Assembly: GCA_016191115.1 (NCBI GenBank)
Contig: JACPPG010000093.1
Coordinates: 1 to 42,219 of the forward strand
Reading direction: 5' to 3'
DNA: 42,219 bases
Origin: Planctomycetia bacterium
GTDB taxonomy: Bacteria > Planctomycetota > Planctomycetia > Pirellulales > JACPPG01
In this document: positions 7,164 through 14,842 of the stretch, piece by piece
Numbering within the stretch: the stretch's first letter is position 1
Layout: every line of letters begins with the position of its first letter
Notes under the pieces: model-generated
What the model was told of the DNA's origin: nothing
The model's database searches: none
What the model saw: the letters and a program-made list of their open reading frames with translations, nothing else
Translations under genes and position numbers: made by a program

Positions 7164-7180
7164 TAACCACATGGTTAAGT
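7161..7180. promoter_or_regulatory. Palindromic operator overlapping the ArsR start codon
   Basis: ACTTAACC at 7161-7168 and GGTTAAGT at 7173-7180 are perfect inverted arms around ACAT. The element spans the end of the -10 box and the ATG at 7171-7173. Winged-helix ArsR regulators bind such dyads as dimers, so autorepression of the operon is the natural inference. Confidence 0.7.
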
Positions 7181-7509
7181 GTTCCGACCATCTCAGCCAG
7201 ACGTTCGCGGCGCTGGCCGATCCCGGCCGCCGCCAGATCGTCACCCGCCTTGCCCGCGGGTCGGCCTCGGTCAGCGATCTGGCGGCCGGCCGCGGCGTCA
7301 GCCTGCCGGCGATCATGAAGCACCTGGCGGCGCTCGAGCGCGCTGGCCTGGTGCGCAGCGAGAAGGCGGGCCGCGTCCGCCGCTGCCGCCTGACGGCCCG
7401 GCCGATGCGCGACGCCTCGGCATGGCTCGACAAGTACCGCGCCCTGTGGGACGCCCGGCTGGACCGGCTGGCCGAGCACCTGCGGCAAACGAAAGGAGAT
7501 GCACGATGA
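7171..7509 (+). CDS. ArsR-family winged-helix transcriptional regulator
   Basis: 112 residues. The helix-turn-helix region covers about residues 30-66 (VSDLAAGRGVSLPAIMKHLAALERAGLV), followed by the wing SEKAGRVRRCRLT. No CxC or other metal-binding cysteine pair is present; the only Cys residues are at 4 and about 75. This fits the SRPBCC-associated, non-metal subgroup of ArsR regulators. It is translated from the ATG inside its own operator and overlaps the downstream SRPBCC gene by ATGA, so the two are translationally coupled. Likely role: repressor of this pair. Confidence 0.9.
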   Translation: MVKCSDHLSQTFAALADPGRRQIVTRLARGSASVSDLAAGRGVSLPAIMKHLAALERAGLVRSEKAGRVRRCRLTARPMRDASAWLDKYRALWDARLDRLAEHLRQTKGDAR

Positions 7510-7964
7510 CGCCCCCAACGTATGCCTTGCGCATCGAGCGCGAGTTCGACGCGCCCCGCGACGTCGTGTACCGCGCCTGGACCGATCCGGCCGAGCGGCG
7601 CCAGTGGTTCCATTTCAACGACGAGTGGACGATCGTCGAGTCCGAGGCCGACCTGCGCGTGGGCGGCGCTTACCGCATCGGCTGGAAAGCGCCCGACGGC
7701 CGCCTGTGGTACGAGCTGGGGGAGTACCGCGAAATCCGGCGGCCCGAGAAGCTGGTGTTCACGTGCCGCTTCGACTTTCCGGACTTCGACGAGGGGGAGA
7801 CGCTTGTCACCGTCGAGTTCCACGAGCGCGGGGCCCGCACGCTGTTGGTCCTGATCCACGAAGGCTACCAGAAAGCCGAGCATCGCGACCAGCACGAGCA
7901 GGGTTGGCCGGGCTTCCTCGACCAATTGGCCAAGCACCTGGCTGCCGCCGCGACGTCGAAGTGA
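7506..7964 (+). CDS. SRPBCC / AHSA1-family protein
   Basis: 152 residues with the classic START-like fold pattern: IEREFDAPRDVVYRAWTDP at the N-terminus, ADLRVGGAYRI near residue 50, the GEYREIRRPEKLVFT strand pair, and a C-terminal helix (HEQGWPGFLDQLAKHL). Such proteins bind small hydrophobic ligands or act as AHSA1-like domains; here the partner is the ArsR regulator with which it overlaps by four bases. The ligand is unknown. A common hypothesis for these pairs is a stress or ligand-responsive operon. Confidence 0.9.
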   Translation: MTPPTYALRIEREFDAPRDVVYRAWTDPAERRQWFHFNDEWTIVESEADLRVGGAYRIGWKAPDGRLWYELGEYREIRRPEKLVFTCRFDFPDFDEGETLVTVEFHERGARTLLVLIHEGYQKAEHRDQHEQGWPGFLDQLAKHLAAAATSK

Positions 7965-8062
7965 GCTCACGCGAGCACCGCAGGAGTGGGCTGCGGTGAG
8001 GACGATCGCCGGCGTTCGCCATGCCGCGCGCGACCAATCGGTATGGTCGAGATGGCGCGTTC

Positions 8063-8147
8063 GGAAGGGCGAGGCTCCCGCCGAACCGGTCCGCCACGGA
8101 CGATAGTCCACTCGGCAACACGGCTCGGCGGGAGCCTCGCCCTCCCC
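8063..8147. repeat. Inverted GGGCGAGGCTCCCGCC repeat, copy 1
   Basis: The left arm 8063-8088 and right arm 8121-8147 are near-perfect reverse complements (a GGGCGAGGCTCC core) with a loop of about 32 bases. The same sequence recurs at 22313-22339 and 22419-22480. It lies in the 460-base gap between the SRPBCC and TPR genes. No gene is seen in that gap. Confidence 0.75.
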
Positions 8148-8201
8148 GATGCGCGCTTGCGTGACCCATTAACCGTGATTGCACCCGTTGCGCCCCGGGC
8201 C

Positions 8202-8352
8202 GTTCACAGATTCAAGCTTGCCGGCGGCGCGCCGGCGGGAAAGTGGGACAGGCACCGAGACGAAACGTTGGTCTGAAAGGGCTTGCGCTGTTTATGCTCG
8301 GAGCCAGTCCCATTTTCCCGCCTCGCCATTTGAAAAACAGAATGGCCCTGCC
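8202..8352 (+). repeat. ~150-bp dispersed repeat, copy A
   Basis: This stretch matches the reverse complement of 22525-22676 with about ten differences. Inside it, GGGACAGGCACCGAG (from about 8244) and the reverse complement of CTCGGAGCCAGTCCC (to about 8311) form imperfect terminal inverted repeats, giving a MITE-like core of about 70-80 bases. No ORF is conserved across the two copies. Confidence 0.8.
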
Positions 8353-8426
8353 GTTGCGCGCGAGTTGCTTGCTGCGAACGGCAAGATTTGAGACCATGAA
8401 TCGAGGGCAGGCGTAGGAGCCTCGCC

Positions 8427-9209
8427 ATGGTCCGCGGTCGAATAGTGCCAACGATGCTCGTTGTCGGGCTGGCCGCCGGCTCCATGGAACCTTCGCTGCA
8501 TGCCGCGCCGCCGGACTACGGCGCGGGCCCGCAAGGCATCATCCGGCAAGGCGCGGTGCCCCCGATCGACGCCTTCCCGTTTGGGCCGCTCTTCGGCTAT
8601 CCCGCGGCGAATCTTGGCTCTCCGCAACCATCGGGACACCAGGTCATACCGACCGGTCCCAATGGCTACGTCTACCGGCCGGTGACCGACCTGGGCAAGT
8701 TCATCGAGTTGGCCGTCAGAGCGCTTAAGTCAGGCGACTATCAGGCGGTGCTGGTGCAGATCGAGCCGGTTGTTACCGAGCAGCCAGGGGAAGGCTACGC
8801 CTGGCTCATCCGCGCGCAGGCGCTTTTCGGCCTGGCGAGGTACACCGAGGCGGCCGAGTCGCTGCACACGGCGTTACGGCTCTTGCCGCAGGAGCGGTGG
8901 GGTCAGCCCGTCGTGAGATTTCGCGAGTACTTTGCCTCGGCAGCGGAGTACACGGCCCGCCTTCGCGCGCTCGAGTGGCACGTTCGTTCGCAGCCGCAGG
9001 ACCCCGCCGGCCACTATCTGCTGGGCTACCATTACGGCTACCTGGGACACGAGGAATTGGCCACCCGCGAGCTGGCGGCAACGGTGCGGCTCTTGACCGG
9101 AAAAGATGTGAGCGCCGGAGACGTGCTGGCGCCCTCAGGCGACGAACCGCCACGCCCCGGGCTGCCTCGGGAAGATCCGCCGCCGGTCTCTCGCAGGCGC
9201 GAATTCTGA
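8427..9209 (+). CDS. Secreted TPR-containing protein
   Basis: 260 residues. An N-terminal signal peptide (MVRGRIVPTMLVVGLAAGS, cleavage near LHA-AP) is followed by a Pro/Gly-rich linker and then helical repeats from about residue 90: ALKSGDYQAVLVQIEPVV, AWLIRAQALFGLARYTEAAESLHTAL, and HYLLGYHYGYLGHEELATRELAATV. These read as about three tetratricopeptide repeats. The C-terminus is proline- and arginine-rich. It probably acts as a periplasmic protein-interaction module; partners are unknown. It stands alone between repeat-rich gaps. Confidence 0.75.
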   Translation: MVRGRIVPTMLVVGLAAGSMEPSLHAAPPDYGAGPQGIIRQGAVPPIDAFPFGPLFGYPAANLGSPQPSGHQVIPTGPNGYVYRPVTDLGKFIELAVRALKSGDYQAVLVQIEPVVTEQPGEGYAWLIRAQALFGLARYTEAAESLHTALRLLPQERWGQPVVRFREYFASAAEYTARLRALEWHVRSQPQDPAGHYLLGYHYGYLGHEELATRELAATVRLLTGKDVSAGDVLAPSGDEPPRPGLPREDPPPVSRRREF

Positions 9210-9220
9210 GTGACTCCTCC

Positions 9221-9328
9221 TTAGAGCCCATCCGAGAACCGTCGGGGACTGTCCCGATTTTGCGAGGTTACTCCGAGCAAAATGGGACTGTCCCCCTCTC
9301 TTCGGACGGTTCTCGGATGGGCTCTTAG
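9221..9328. repeat. Nested palindromic MITE-like element
   Basis: A perfect 21-bp inverted repeat (9223-9243 with 9305-9325) encloses a second imperfect one (GGGGACTGTCCC near 9244 with AATGGGACTGTCCCC near 9281). TTAG flanks it on both sides (9221 and 9325). Immediately after, GCTCTTAGTATC is duplicated (9321-9332 and 9335-9346). No protein is encoded, so any mobility would need an outside transposase. Confidence 0.8.
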
Positions 9329-9440
9329 TATCTGCTCTTAGTATCGAACCCTGGCGCCGTCCGGTGTGTCCCGCCCACCTGACTCGGTCCACCGGCCGTC
9401 TCTCCATCCCATTCTCCATCACCGCCCCGGGGAAACCCTC

Positions 9441-9908
9441 ATGCCCGAATCGCTTGTTGGCCGTGTCGCGGCGATCGCCATCCGGACGAGCAAGAATGGC
9501 GCCATGCGCGAGATCACCGTAGCGCAAGCCGAGGCGGACGGCGGGATTGCCGGCGATTTACCGGTCAAGGCCGCGCGCGGCATTACCTTTATTTCGGCCG
9601 AGCAGTGGCAGCAAGTGGCGGACGAGCTGGCTGTACCGCTGGCCTGGCACACGCGCCGCGCCAACGTGCTGGTGGAGGGCTTGCGTCTCGGCGATCTATT
9701 CGGCAAGACAATTCGCCTAGGCACGATCGAAGTTCGGATCGTCGCCGAGACCAGGCCCTGCGGATTGATGGATCGCCTGCACCCAGGCTTACAAGCGGTG
9801 CTCAAGCCGGACTGCCAGGCCGGCATTCATGGCCGCGTGTTGCGCGACGGCACGTTCGCTGTCGGCGACAGAATTGAAGTCGTCGCCGCTCCCACGCAAG
9901 CAGGCTGA
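9441..9908 (+). CDS. MOSC-domain protein
   Basis: 155 residues. The MOSC beta-barrel signature is present: GIAGDLPVK near residue 35, RRANVLVEGLRLGDLFGKTIRLG around residues 73-95, and the conserved Cys in ETRPCGLMDRLHPGL at about residue 112, where MOSC proteins are thought to handle sulfur or bind the molybdenum cofactor. It is the stand-alone type, without a YiiM C-terminal extension. The partner is unknown. The ATG at 9441 is preferred over the in-frame extension because the domain begins at once. Confidence 0.88.
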   Translation: MPESLVGRVAAIAIRTSKNGAMREITVAQAEADGGIAGDLPVKAARGITFISAEQWQQVADELAVPLAWHTRRANVLVEGLRLGDLFGKTIRLGTIEVRIVAETRPCGLMDRLHPGLQAVLKPDCQAGIHGRVLRDGTFAVGDRIEVVAAPTQAG

Positions 9909-10156
9909 GCTTGCTGCTGCCGTCTCACCCCCCGCGCCACCCCCCGCGCGGGTTCACACTGCGACGCGAATCCCGTGGCGTGCGCACGTACTCCGTGACG
10001 TTTGTGCGGCTTGGTTCAGATTTGCCGTACACAACGTGCGCGCCCATCGGTCGCAAGGTGCCGGGCGCCTTCGTTGGTTCACGCCCGCCGGCTCGCCGAG
10101 CTATGAATACTTTGTTGCGGCGGCGTCCACCCCAAGAGAGACGAGAGGATGCGGGC

Positions 10157-10882
10157 ATGATCGCATGCGATGGATGGCTCGATGGTCGCCAGACGCCATG
10201 CGCGAGCGATGCGCGAGTCCCCGCTTCGGTGAGTTCGGACGCGGCAGAATCATTGGGCACGGGACCAAGACGCGCGCCGTTCCCGACCTGGTGGCGCCGC
10301 TGGATGCCGATCGCCATGGTCGCAGTTTGGGGCATCTCGTCTGTCGCCGGTCTGTGGGGGCTGTGGCGCTATGCGGCGACGCCGGGAAACCCCACGCGGC
10401 CTCCCCAAGAGTGGCCCGCGGGTACGACGCTGATGCCCAACGAGCACGGCTCGACCCTGGTGATGTTCGCGCATCCACATTGTCCGTGCACGCGGGCGAG
10501 CCTGGACGAACTGCACCGTCTCGTGGCGCAGTGCGGTCCCAACGTCAAGCCGCTTGTCGTGTTTCTTGCGCCGTCGGCCGCGGAGCGAGACTGGGACCGA
10601 ACTGACTTGTGGGACAACGCAGCCGCCATTCCCGGCGGCCGGATCGTCGAGGACATCGACGGGCGAGAAGCGAGGCGGTTTTGCGTGGAAACCTCGGGGC
10701 ATGCGCTCCTCTACGATTCCGACGGTCGCCTGCAATTCAGCGGCGGCATTACATCATCGCGCGGGCACGAAGGCGACAACCCTGGCAGCGACGTGCTTGT
10801 AGCGCTATTGAGGGGTGAGTCGGCCGCCGAGCGTGAGACGCCCGTCTTTGGATGTCCGATCGTCGCCCGCGCGACCCGTTAA
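10157..10882 (+). CDS. RedB-like membrane-anchored thioredoxin-fold protein
   Basis: 241 residues from the ATG at 10157, chosen for the GAGAGGA just upstream; alternative ATG at 10103. There is a single membrane helix at about residues 49-72, then an extracytoplasmic domain with FAHPHCPCTRASLDEL, whose C109-P-C111 motif replaces the usual CxxC of thioredoxins. This matches the RedB-like group. The C-terminal half (FCVETSGHALLYDSDGRLQFSGGIT) fits a thioredoxin fold ending in a strand and helix. It stops 12 bases before a hybrid histidine kinase gene, so it may be a redox sensor or partner of that system. Function inferred from context. Confidence 0.75.
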   Translation: MIACDGWLDGRQTPCASDARVPASVSSDAAESLGTGPRRAPFPTWWRRWMPIAMVAVWGISSVAGLWGLWRYAATPGNPTRPPQEWPAGTTLMPNEHGSTLVMFAHPHCPCTRASLDELHRLVAQCGPNVKPLVVFLAPSAAERDWDRTDLWDNAAAIPGGRIVEDIDGREARRFCVETSGHALLYDSDGRLQFSGGITSSRGHEGDNPGSDVLVALLRGESAAERETPVFGCPIVARATR

Positions 10883-10894
10883 AAAAGACCGCCG

Positions 10895-13663
10895 ATGGCC
10901 ATCGCATCAGACCAACCCGAGCTGGATCAAGCGACGCAAGAGCGCGCTCGCTGTTTGGCGCGCGCTCACGAGCAGCGGATCTGCGCTCGGACCGATCGGA
11001 TGTTTGCCACGCTCTTCATCGTGCAGTGGTTGGCGGGCATTGCCGCGGCGTTTTGGATCTCGCCACGAGCATGGTCCGGGCTCGACAGCTATACGCACCC
11101 GCACGTGTGGGCCGCCGTGGCTTTAGAAGGGCTGATCATCGGCGTGCCCATCGCGCTGGCGATCGCGCAACCTGGAAGAGCATTGACCCGGCACGTGATC
11201 GCCGTGGCGCAGATGTTGACCTCCGCGGTGCTGATTCACCTGACGGGCGGGCGCATCGAAACGCACTTTCACGTGTTCGGCTCGCTGGCGTTCCTGGCGT
11301 TCTACCGCGACTGGCGCGTGCTGATCACCGCTTCAGCCGTCGTGGCGGCCGATCATTTCCTGCGCGGGGTGTTTTGGCCGCAGTCCGTATTCGGCGTGCT
11401 GTGGGCACCGTGGTGGCGGTGGCTGGAGCATACCGGATGGGTGCTCTTTGAGGACGTCATCCTGATTCGGTCATGCGTCCAGGGGCGCAAGGAAATCTGG
11501 GAAATCGCCGTTCGCACCGCCCAACTAGAGACCACCAATGTCCGCATTGAGCGAACCGTCGTCGAACGCACGGCCGAGCTGCAGGCCAGCGAGGCGGAAC
11601 TGGTCCGCGCCAAGGAAGTCGCCGAAGCGGCCAGCCGGGCCAAAAGCGAGTTCTTGGCCAACATGAGCCATGAAATCCGCACGCCCCTAAACGGCATCGT
11701 GGGCATGACCGAGTTGTCGCTCGACACCGACTTGACGCGCTTGCAGCGAGAGTACCTGGAGACCGTGAAGACATGCGCCGATACGCTCTTGGCGCTCATC
11801 AACGACATCCTCGACTTTTCCAAGATCGAGGCCGGCAAGCTCGATCTCGAAAACGTCGCCTTCAACTTGAACGATGCCCTGGAAGACACCATCAAGACGC
11901 TCGCGCTGCGCGCCGGCGACAAGGGACTGGAATTGGCGTGTCACGTTCTCCCCAGCGTCCCACAAGAGTTGATGGGCGACGAGGGCCGTCTGCGACAGGT
12001 CATCACCAACCTGGTTGGCAACGCGATTAAGTTCACGCCGCGCGGCGAGGTCGTCGTCCGCGTGGGCGTCGAGTCGCACACCTCCGACCATGCCTATCTG
12101 CACTTCGCTGTGACCGATACCGGCGTTGGCGTCTCTTCGGACAAGTTGGGAACGATCTTCCAAGCTTTTGAACAGGCAGATCAATCGACAACCCGGGTGT
12201 ACGGCGGCACGGGGTTGGGCCTGGCGATCGTCTCGAAGCTTGTCGCTCTGATGAACGGGCGCATCTGGGTCGAGAGCGAGCCCGGGCGGGGGAGCACCTT
12301 CCATTTCACGTCGTGCTTCGGCCTGGCCAAGGATGTGCCGCCGCGGCCGCCCGTGCCCAACCAGGGGCGGCTGCGCGACATGCGGGTGCTGGTCGTCGAC
12401 GACAACGCCACGAACCGCCAGATCCTGGAGGACGTGCTGCGCAACTGGGATGTAAGACCCGATTCCGTCGCCGACGGACACGCCGCGCTGGCGAGCATGG
12501 AACGGGCGTGCATCGAGGCACGGCCCTATCCGCTCGTGCTGGTCGATGCCCACATGCCCCAGATGGATGGCTTCGCGCTGGCGGCGCGGATCCATTCGGA
12601 CCCGATCCTCGCCGGCGCCAAAGTGATCGTCCTTTCCTCCACAAGCCGGCAACCGGATGTGGAGCGACGCCGCGCGAGCGGCGTTTGCGCCTTTTTGACG
12701 AAGCCCGTCAAACAGGCGGAGTTGCTGCAGGCGATGCTATCGACGCTGGGAGCAGGCGATGCCGCCCGCGCTGACGCCGGATGTCGCGGTCCCAAGGCGG
12801 GAGCGGCCACCCGATTGTCGCGGAGTTTGCACATTCTGTTGGCGGAAGACCACGTGGTAAACCAGCGCGTCGCGGCCGGCATACTGGAAAAGCGCGGTCA
12901 CACCGTCGTCATTGTCCCTAACGGGCGCGACGCGCTAAATGCCCTGGCCACGCAGCGATTCGACATTGTGTTGATGGACGTGCAAATGCCGGAGATGGAC
13001 GGCCTGGAAGCCACCGCCGCGATCCGCGAGTTGGAAAAACGCACCGGCGGTCATACGCCCATCATCGCGCTAACCGCGCGGGCCATCAGCGGGGACCGCG
13101 AGTCTTGCCTGGCAGTGGGCATGGATGGCTACGTTTCCAAGCCGTTCAATCCGCAGGAACTGATCGCGGCCATCGAGGCATTGGTTCCCAAAGCCGGGCA
13201 CTACGATCAGGCCGACGTGCCCGTGCGCGAACCGGCCGTAGCCGCGCTGCCCGCGGTGACCGCGCCGGACGCGGCCAGCGATCAAGCCGCGGCGGGAAAC
13301 GGATCGGCCCCGGATCGAGACGTGATCGATCTGGAGGCCTTGCGCGGCCGCGTCGAAGGAGACGTGGAACTGTTGACCGAAATGATCGAGCTGTTCCTCG
13401 ACAGCTCGCCGCACCTGTTGGCCGAGATCGAGACCGCCACGCGGCAGCGCGACAGTTCGACCATCCACCGCGCGGCCCACGCGCTCAAGGGCGCGATGCA
13501 AAGCATGGGCGCAGGCCCTGCCGCCAAGGCGGCCCTGCGGCTGGAGACCATGGGCCACACCGGGGATCTGAGCCTGGTCGATGAATCGCTGGGAGTCTTG
13601 AAGGAAGAGCTGGATCGCCTCCACGCCGCGCTTGCGCGGGTAGCCCAGGAAGCGCGGGTATGA
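10895..13663 (+). CDS. Hybrid sensor histidine kinase (membrane sensor, HisKA, HATPase, REC, REC, HPt)
   Basis: 922 residues. Residues 36-192 carry several membrane helices, including the segment TGGRIETHFHVFGSLAF with closely spaced His residues. A coiled coil (about 205-250) leads to the HisKA box with phospho-His 259 (MSHEIRTPLNG). An ATPase domain follows (N-box near 373, DTGVG near 408, GGTGLGL near 438). Two receiver domains have D551 and D695 as acceptors, and the HPt domain has H862 (AAHALKG). The full His-Asp-Asp-His relay is therefore present, as in BarA/LuxQ-type kinases. The last codons overlap the next gene, a REC-GGDEF protein, which is the likely phosphorelay output. The signal is unknown. 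Confidence 0.95.
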   Translation: MAIASDQPELDQATQERARCLARAHEQRICARTDRMFATLFIVQWLAGIAAAFWISPRAWSGLDSYTHPHVWAAVALEGLIIGVPIALAIAQPGRALTRHVIAVAQMLTSAVLIHLTGGRIETHFHVFGSLAFLAFYRDWRVLITASAVVAADHFLRGVFWPQSVFGVLWAPWWRWLEHTGWVLFEDVILIRSCVQGRKEIWEIAVRTAQLETTNVRIERTVVERTAELQASEAELVRAKEVAEAASRAKSEFLANMSHEIRTPLNGIVGMTELSLDTDLTRLQREYLETVKTCADTLLALINDILDFSKIEAGKLDLENVAFNLNDALEDTIKTLALRAGDKGLELACHVLPSVPQELMGDEGRLRQVITNLVGNAIKFTPRGEVVVRVGVESHTSDHAYLHFAVTDTGVGVSSDKLGTIFQAFEQADQSTTRVYGGTGLGLAIVSKLVALMNGRIWVESEPGRGSTFHFTSCFGLAKDVPPRPPVPNQGRLRDMRVLVVDDNATNRQILEDVLRNWDVRPDSVADGHAALASMERACIEARPYPLVLVDAHMPQMDGFALAARIHSDPILAGAKVIVLSSTSRQPDVERRRASGVCAFLTKPVKQAELLQAMLSTLGAGDAARADAGCRGPKAGAATRLSRSLHILLAEDHVVNQRVAAGILEKRGHTVVIVPNGRDALNALATQRFDIVLMDVQMPEMDGLEATAAIRELEKRTGGHTPIIALTARAISGDRESCLAVGMDGYVSKPFNPQELIAAIEALVPKAGHYDQADVPVREPAVAALPAVTAPDAASDQAAAGNGSAPDRDVIDLEALRGRVEGDVELLTEMIELFLDSSPHLLAEIETATRQRDSSTIHRAAHALKGAMQSMGAGPAAKAALRLETMGHTGDLSLVDESLGVLKEELDRLHAALARVAQEARV

Positions 13664-14616
13664 AGGTCCTTGTCGCTGACGACGAAACGATCTCCCGCCG
13701 GCTGCTTGAGTCCTCGCTCAAGCGGTGGGGGTACGAGGTCGCGCTGGCGGAAGACGGCTGCCAGGCCCTCCGCATTCTTCAAGCGCCCGACAGTCCGCAA
13801 TTGGTCGTCTTCGACTGGCTTATGCCTGGGCTGGATGGAACCCAGCTCTGCCGCGAAGTCCGCAGCCGCAAGCAAGAGCCCTACACCTACATCCTGCTGC
13901 TCACCGCCAAACGGGCGCAAGAGGACATCGTCGAGGGCCTGACCGCCGGCGCGGACGACTATATCACCAAGCCCTTCAATCCGCAGGAGCTGCGCGTGCG
14001 GCTCCGCGCCGGGAAGCGGATCTTGTACCTGCAGGACCAGTTGATCGCGTCCCGCGAGGCGCTGCGGGCGATGGCCATGCACGACTCCCTGACCAAGCTG
14101 TGGAATCGCGCCGCCATCCTCGACGTGCTCACGAATGAAGTATGCCGCAGCCAGCGGCAAGGGCTGTCGGTGGGCGTCATACTGGCCGACCTCGATCATT
14201 TCAAGGCGATCAACGATACGTATGGGCACCTGGCCGGCGACGCCGTCCTGCGCGAGGTCGCCAACGTCATGCGCAGCACGACCCGGCCCTACGACGCCGT
14301 CGGGCGGCATGGCGGCGAGGAATTCTTGATCGTTCTGCCTGGTTGCGACCAGATCAACGCCGCGAGCCACGCCGAGCGGCTGCGGACCGCTATCAGTCAG
14401 GTGTCGATCGAAACGCCCGAAGGTCCAGCCCGGGTGACGGTCAGCATGGGCGTGGCCGTCTCGTCGCAAGAGCCGGTGGGCGACGTGTATGGGCTGATAC
14501 GCATGGCGGACGAGGCGCTGTACCGCGCGAAACGCCTGGGACGCAACCGCGTCGAGTGTGCACAACGTTCGGAAGCGGATCCGGCGGCCGTCGGGCCGGC
14601 GTCGTCTGATTGGTGA
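13660..14616 (+). CDS. Response regulator with diguanylate cyclase (REC-GGDEF)
   Basis: 318 residues. The REC domain is at 1-120 with acceptor D52 and K104, then a linker helix, then the GGDEF domain with active-site GGEEF at 218-222. An RxxD inhibitory site (RPYD, 209-212) lies five residues before it, as in product-inhibited cyclases, so it should make cyclic di-GMP and be feedback-controlled. The start overlaps the kinase stop codon (ATGA), indicating tight coupling. It resembles WspR/PleD-type outputs; cognate phosphorylation by the HPt of the upstream kinase is inferred from gene order. Confidence 0.95.
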   Translation: MKVLVADDETISRRLLESSLKRWGYEVALAEDGCQALRILQAPDSPQLVVFDWLMPGLDGTQLCREVRSRKQEPYTYILLLTAKRAQEDIVEGLTAGADDYITKPFNPQELRVRLRAGKRILYLQDQLIASREALRAMAMHDSLTKLWNRAAILDVLTNEVCRSQRQGLSVGVILADLDHFKAINDTYGHLAGDAVLREVANVMRSTTRPYDAVGRHGGEEFLIVLPGCDQINAASHAERLRTAISQVSIETPEGPARVTVSMGVAVSSQEPVGDVYGLIRMADEALYRAKRLGRNRVECAQRSEADPAAVGPASSDW

Positions 14617-14772
14617 CCGCGCTTGCCCGCACGCATCAAGCCCTTGTCACTCCGGCGTGCCGGCAGCACAATGGGGCCTCGCGGCGATTGCGACGCGAAC
14701 CATGACACTGTGAACCGCGTCCCATCCCACATGCGTGCGGTCGTTCGTCGCGCGCGGTTCCTCGGGTATGAC

Positions 14773-14798
14773 GCGCCGCGTGGCCGCGGCGGCTAAAC
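14773..14798. repeat. Solo half of the REP palindrome found at 26764 and 27311
   Basis: The 26 bases ending GGCGGCTAAAC are identical to the right half of the two REP copies flanking the RAYT remnant near 27 kb. Here the left half is missing. It lies in the 226-base gap between the diguanylate cyclase and argG genes. Confidence 0.7.
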
Positions 14799-14842
14799 GC
14801 CCTACCGACTACTGCCCCTAGGACCCTCTGCCGTCTTCTGCC

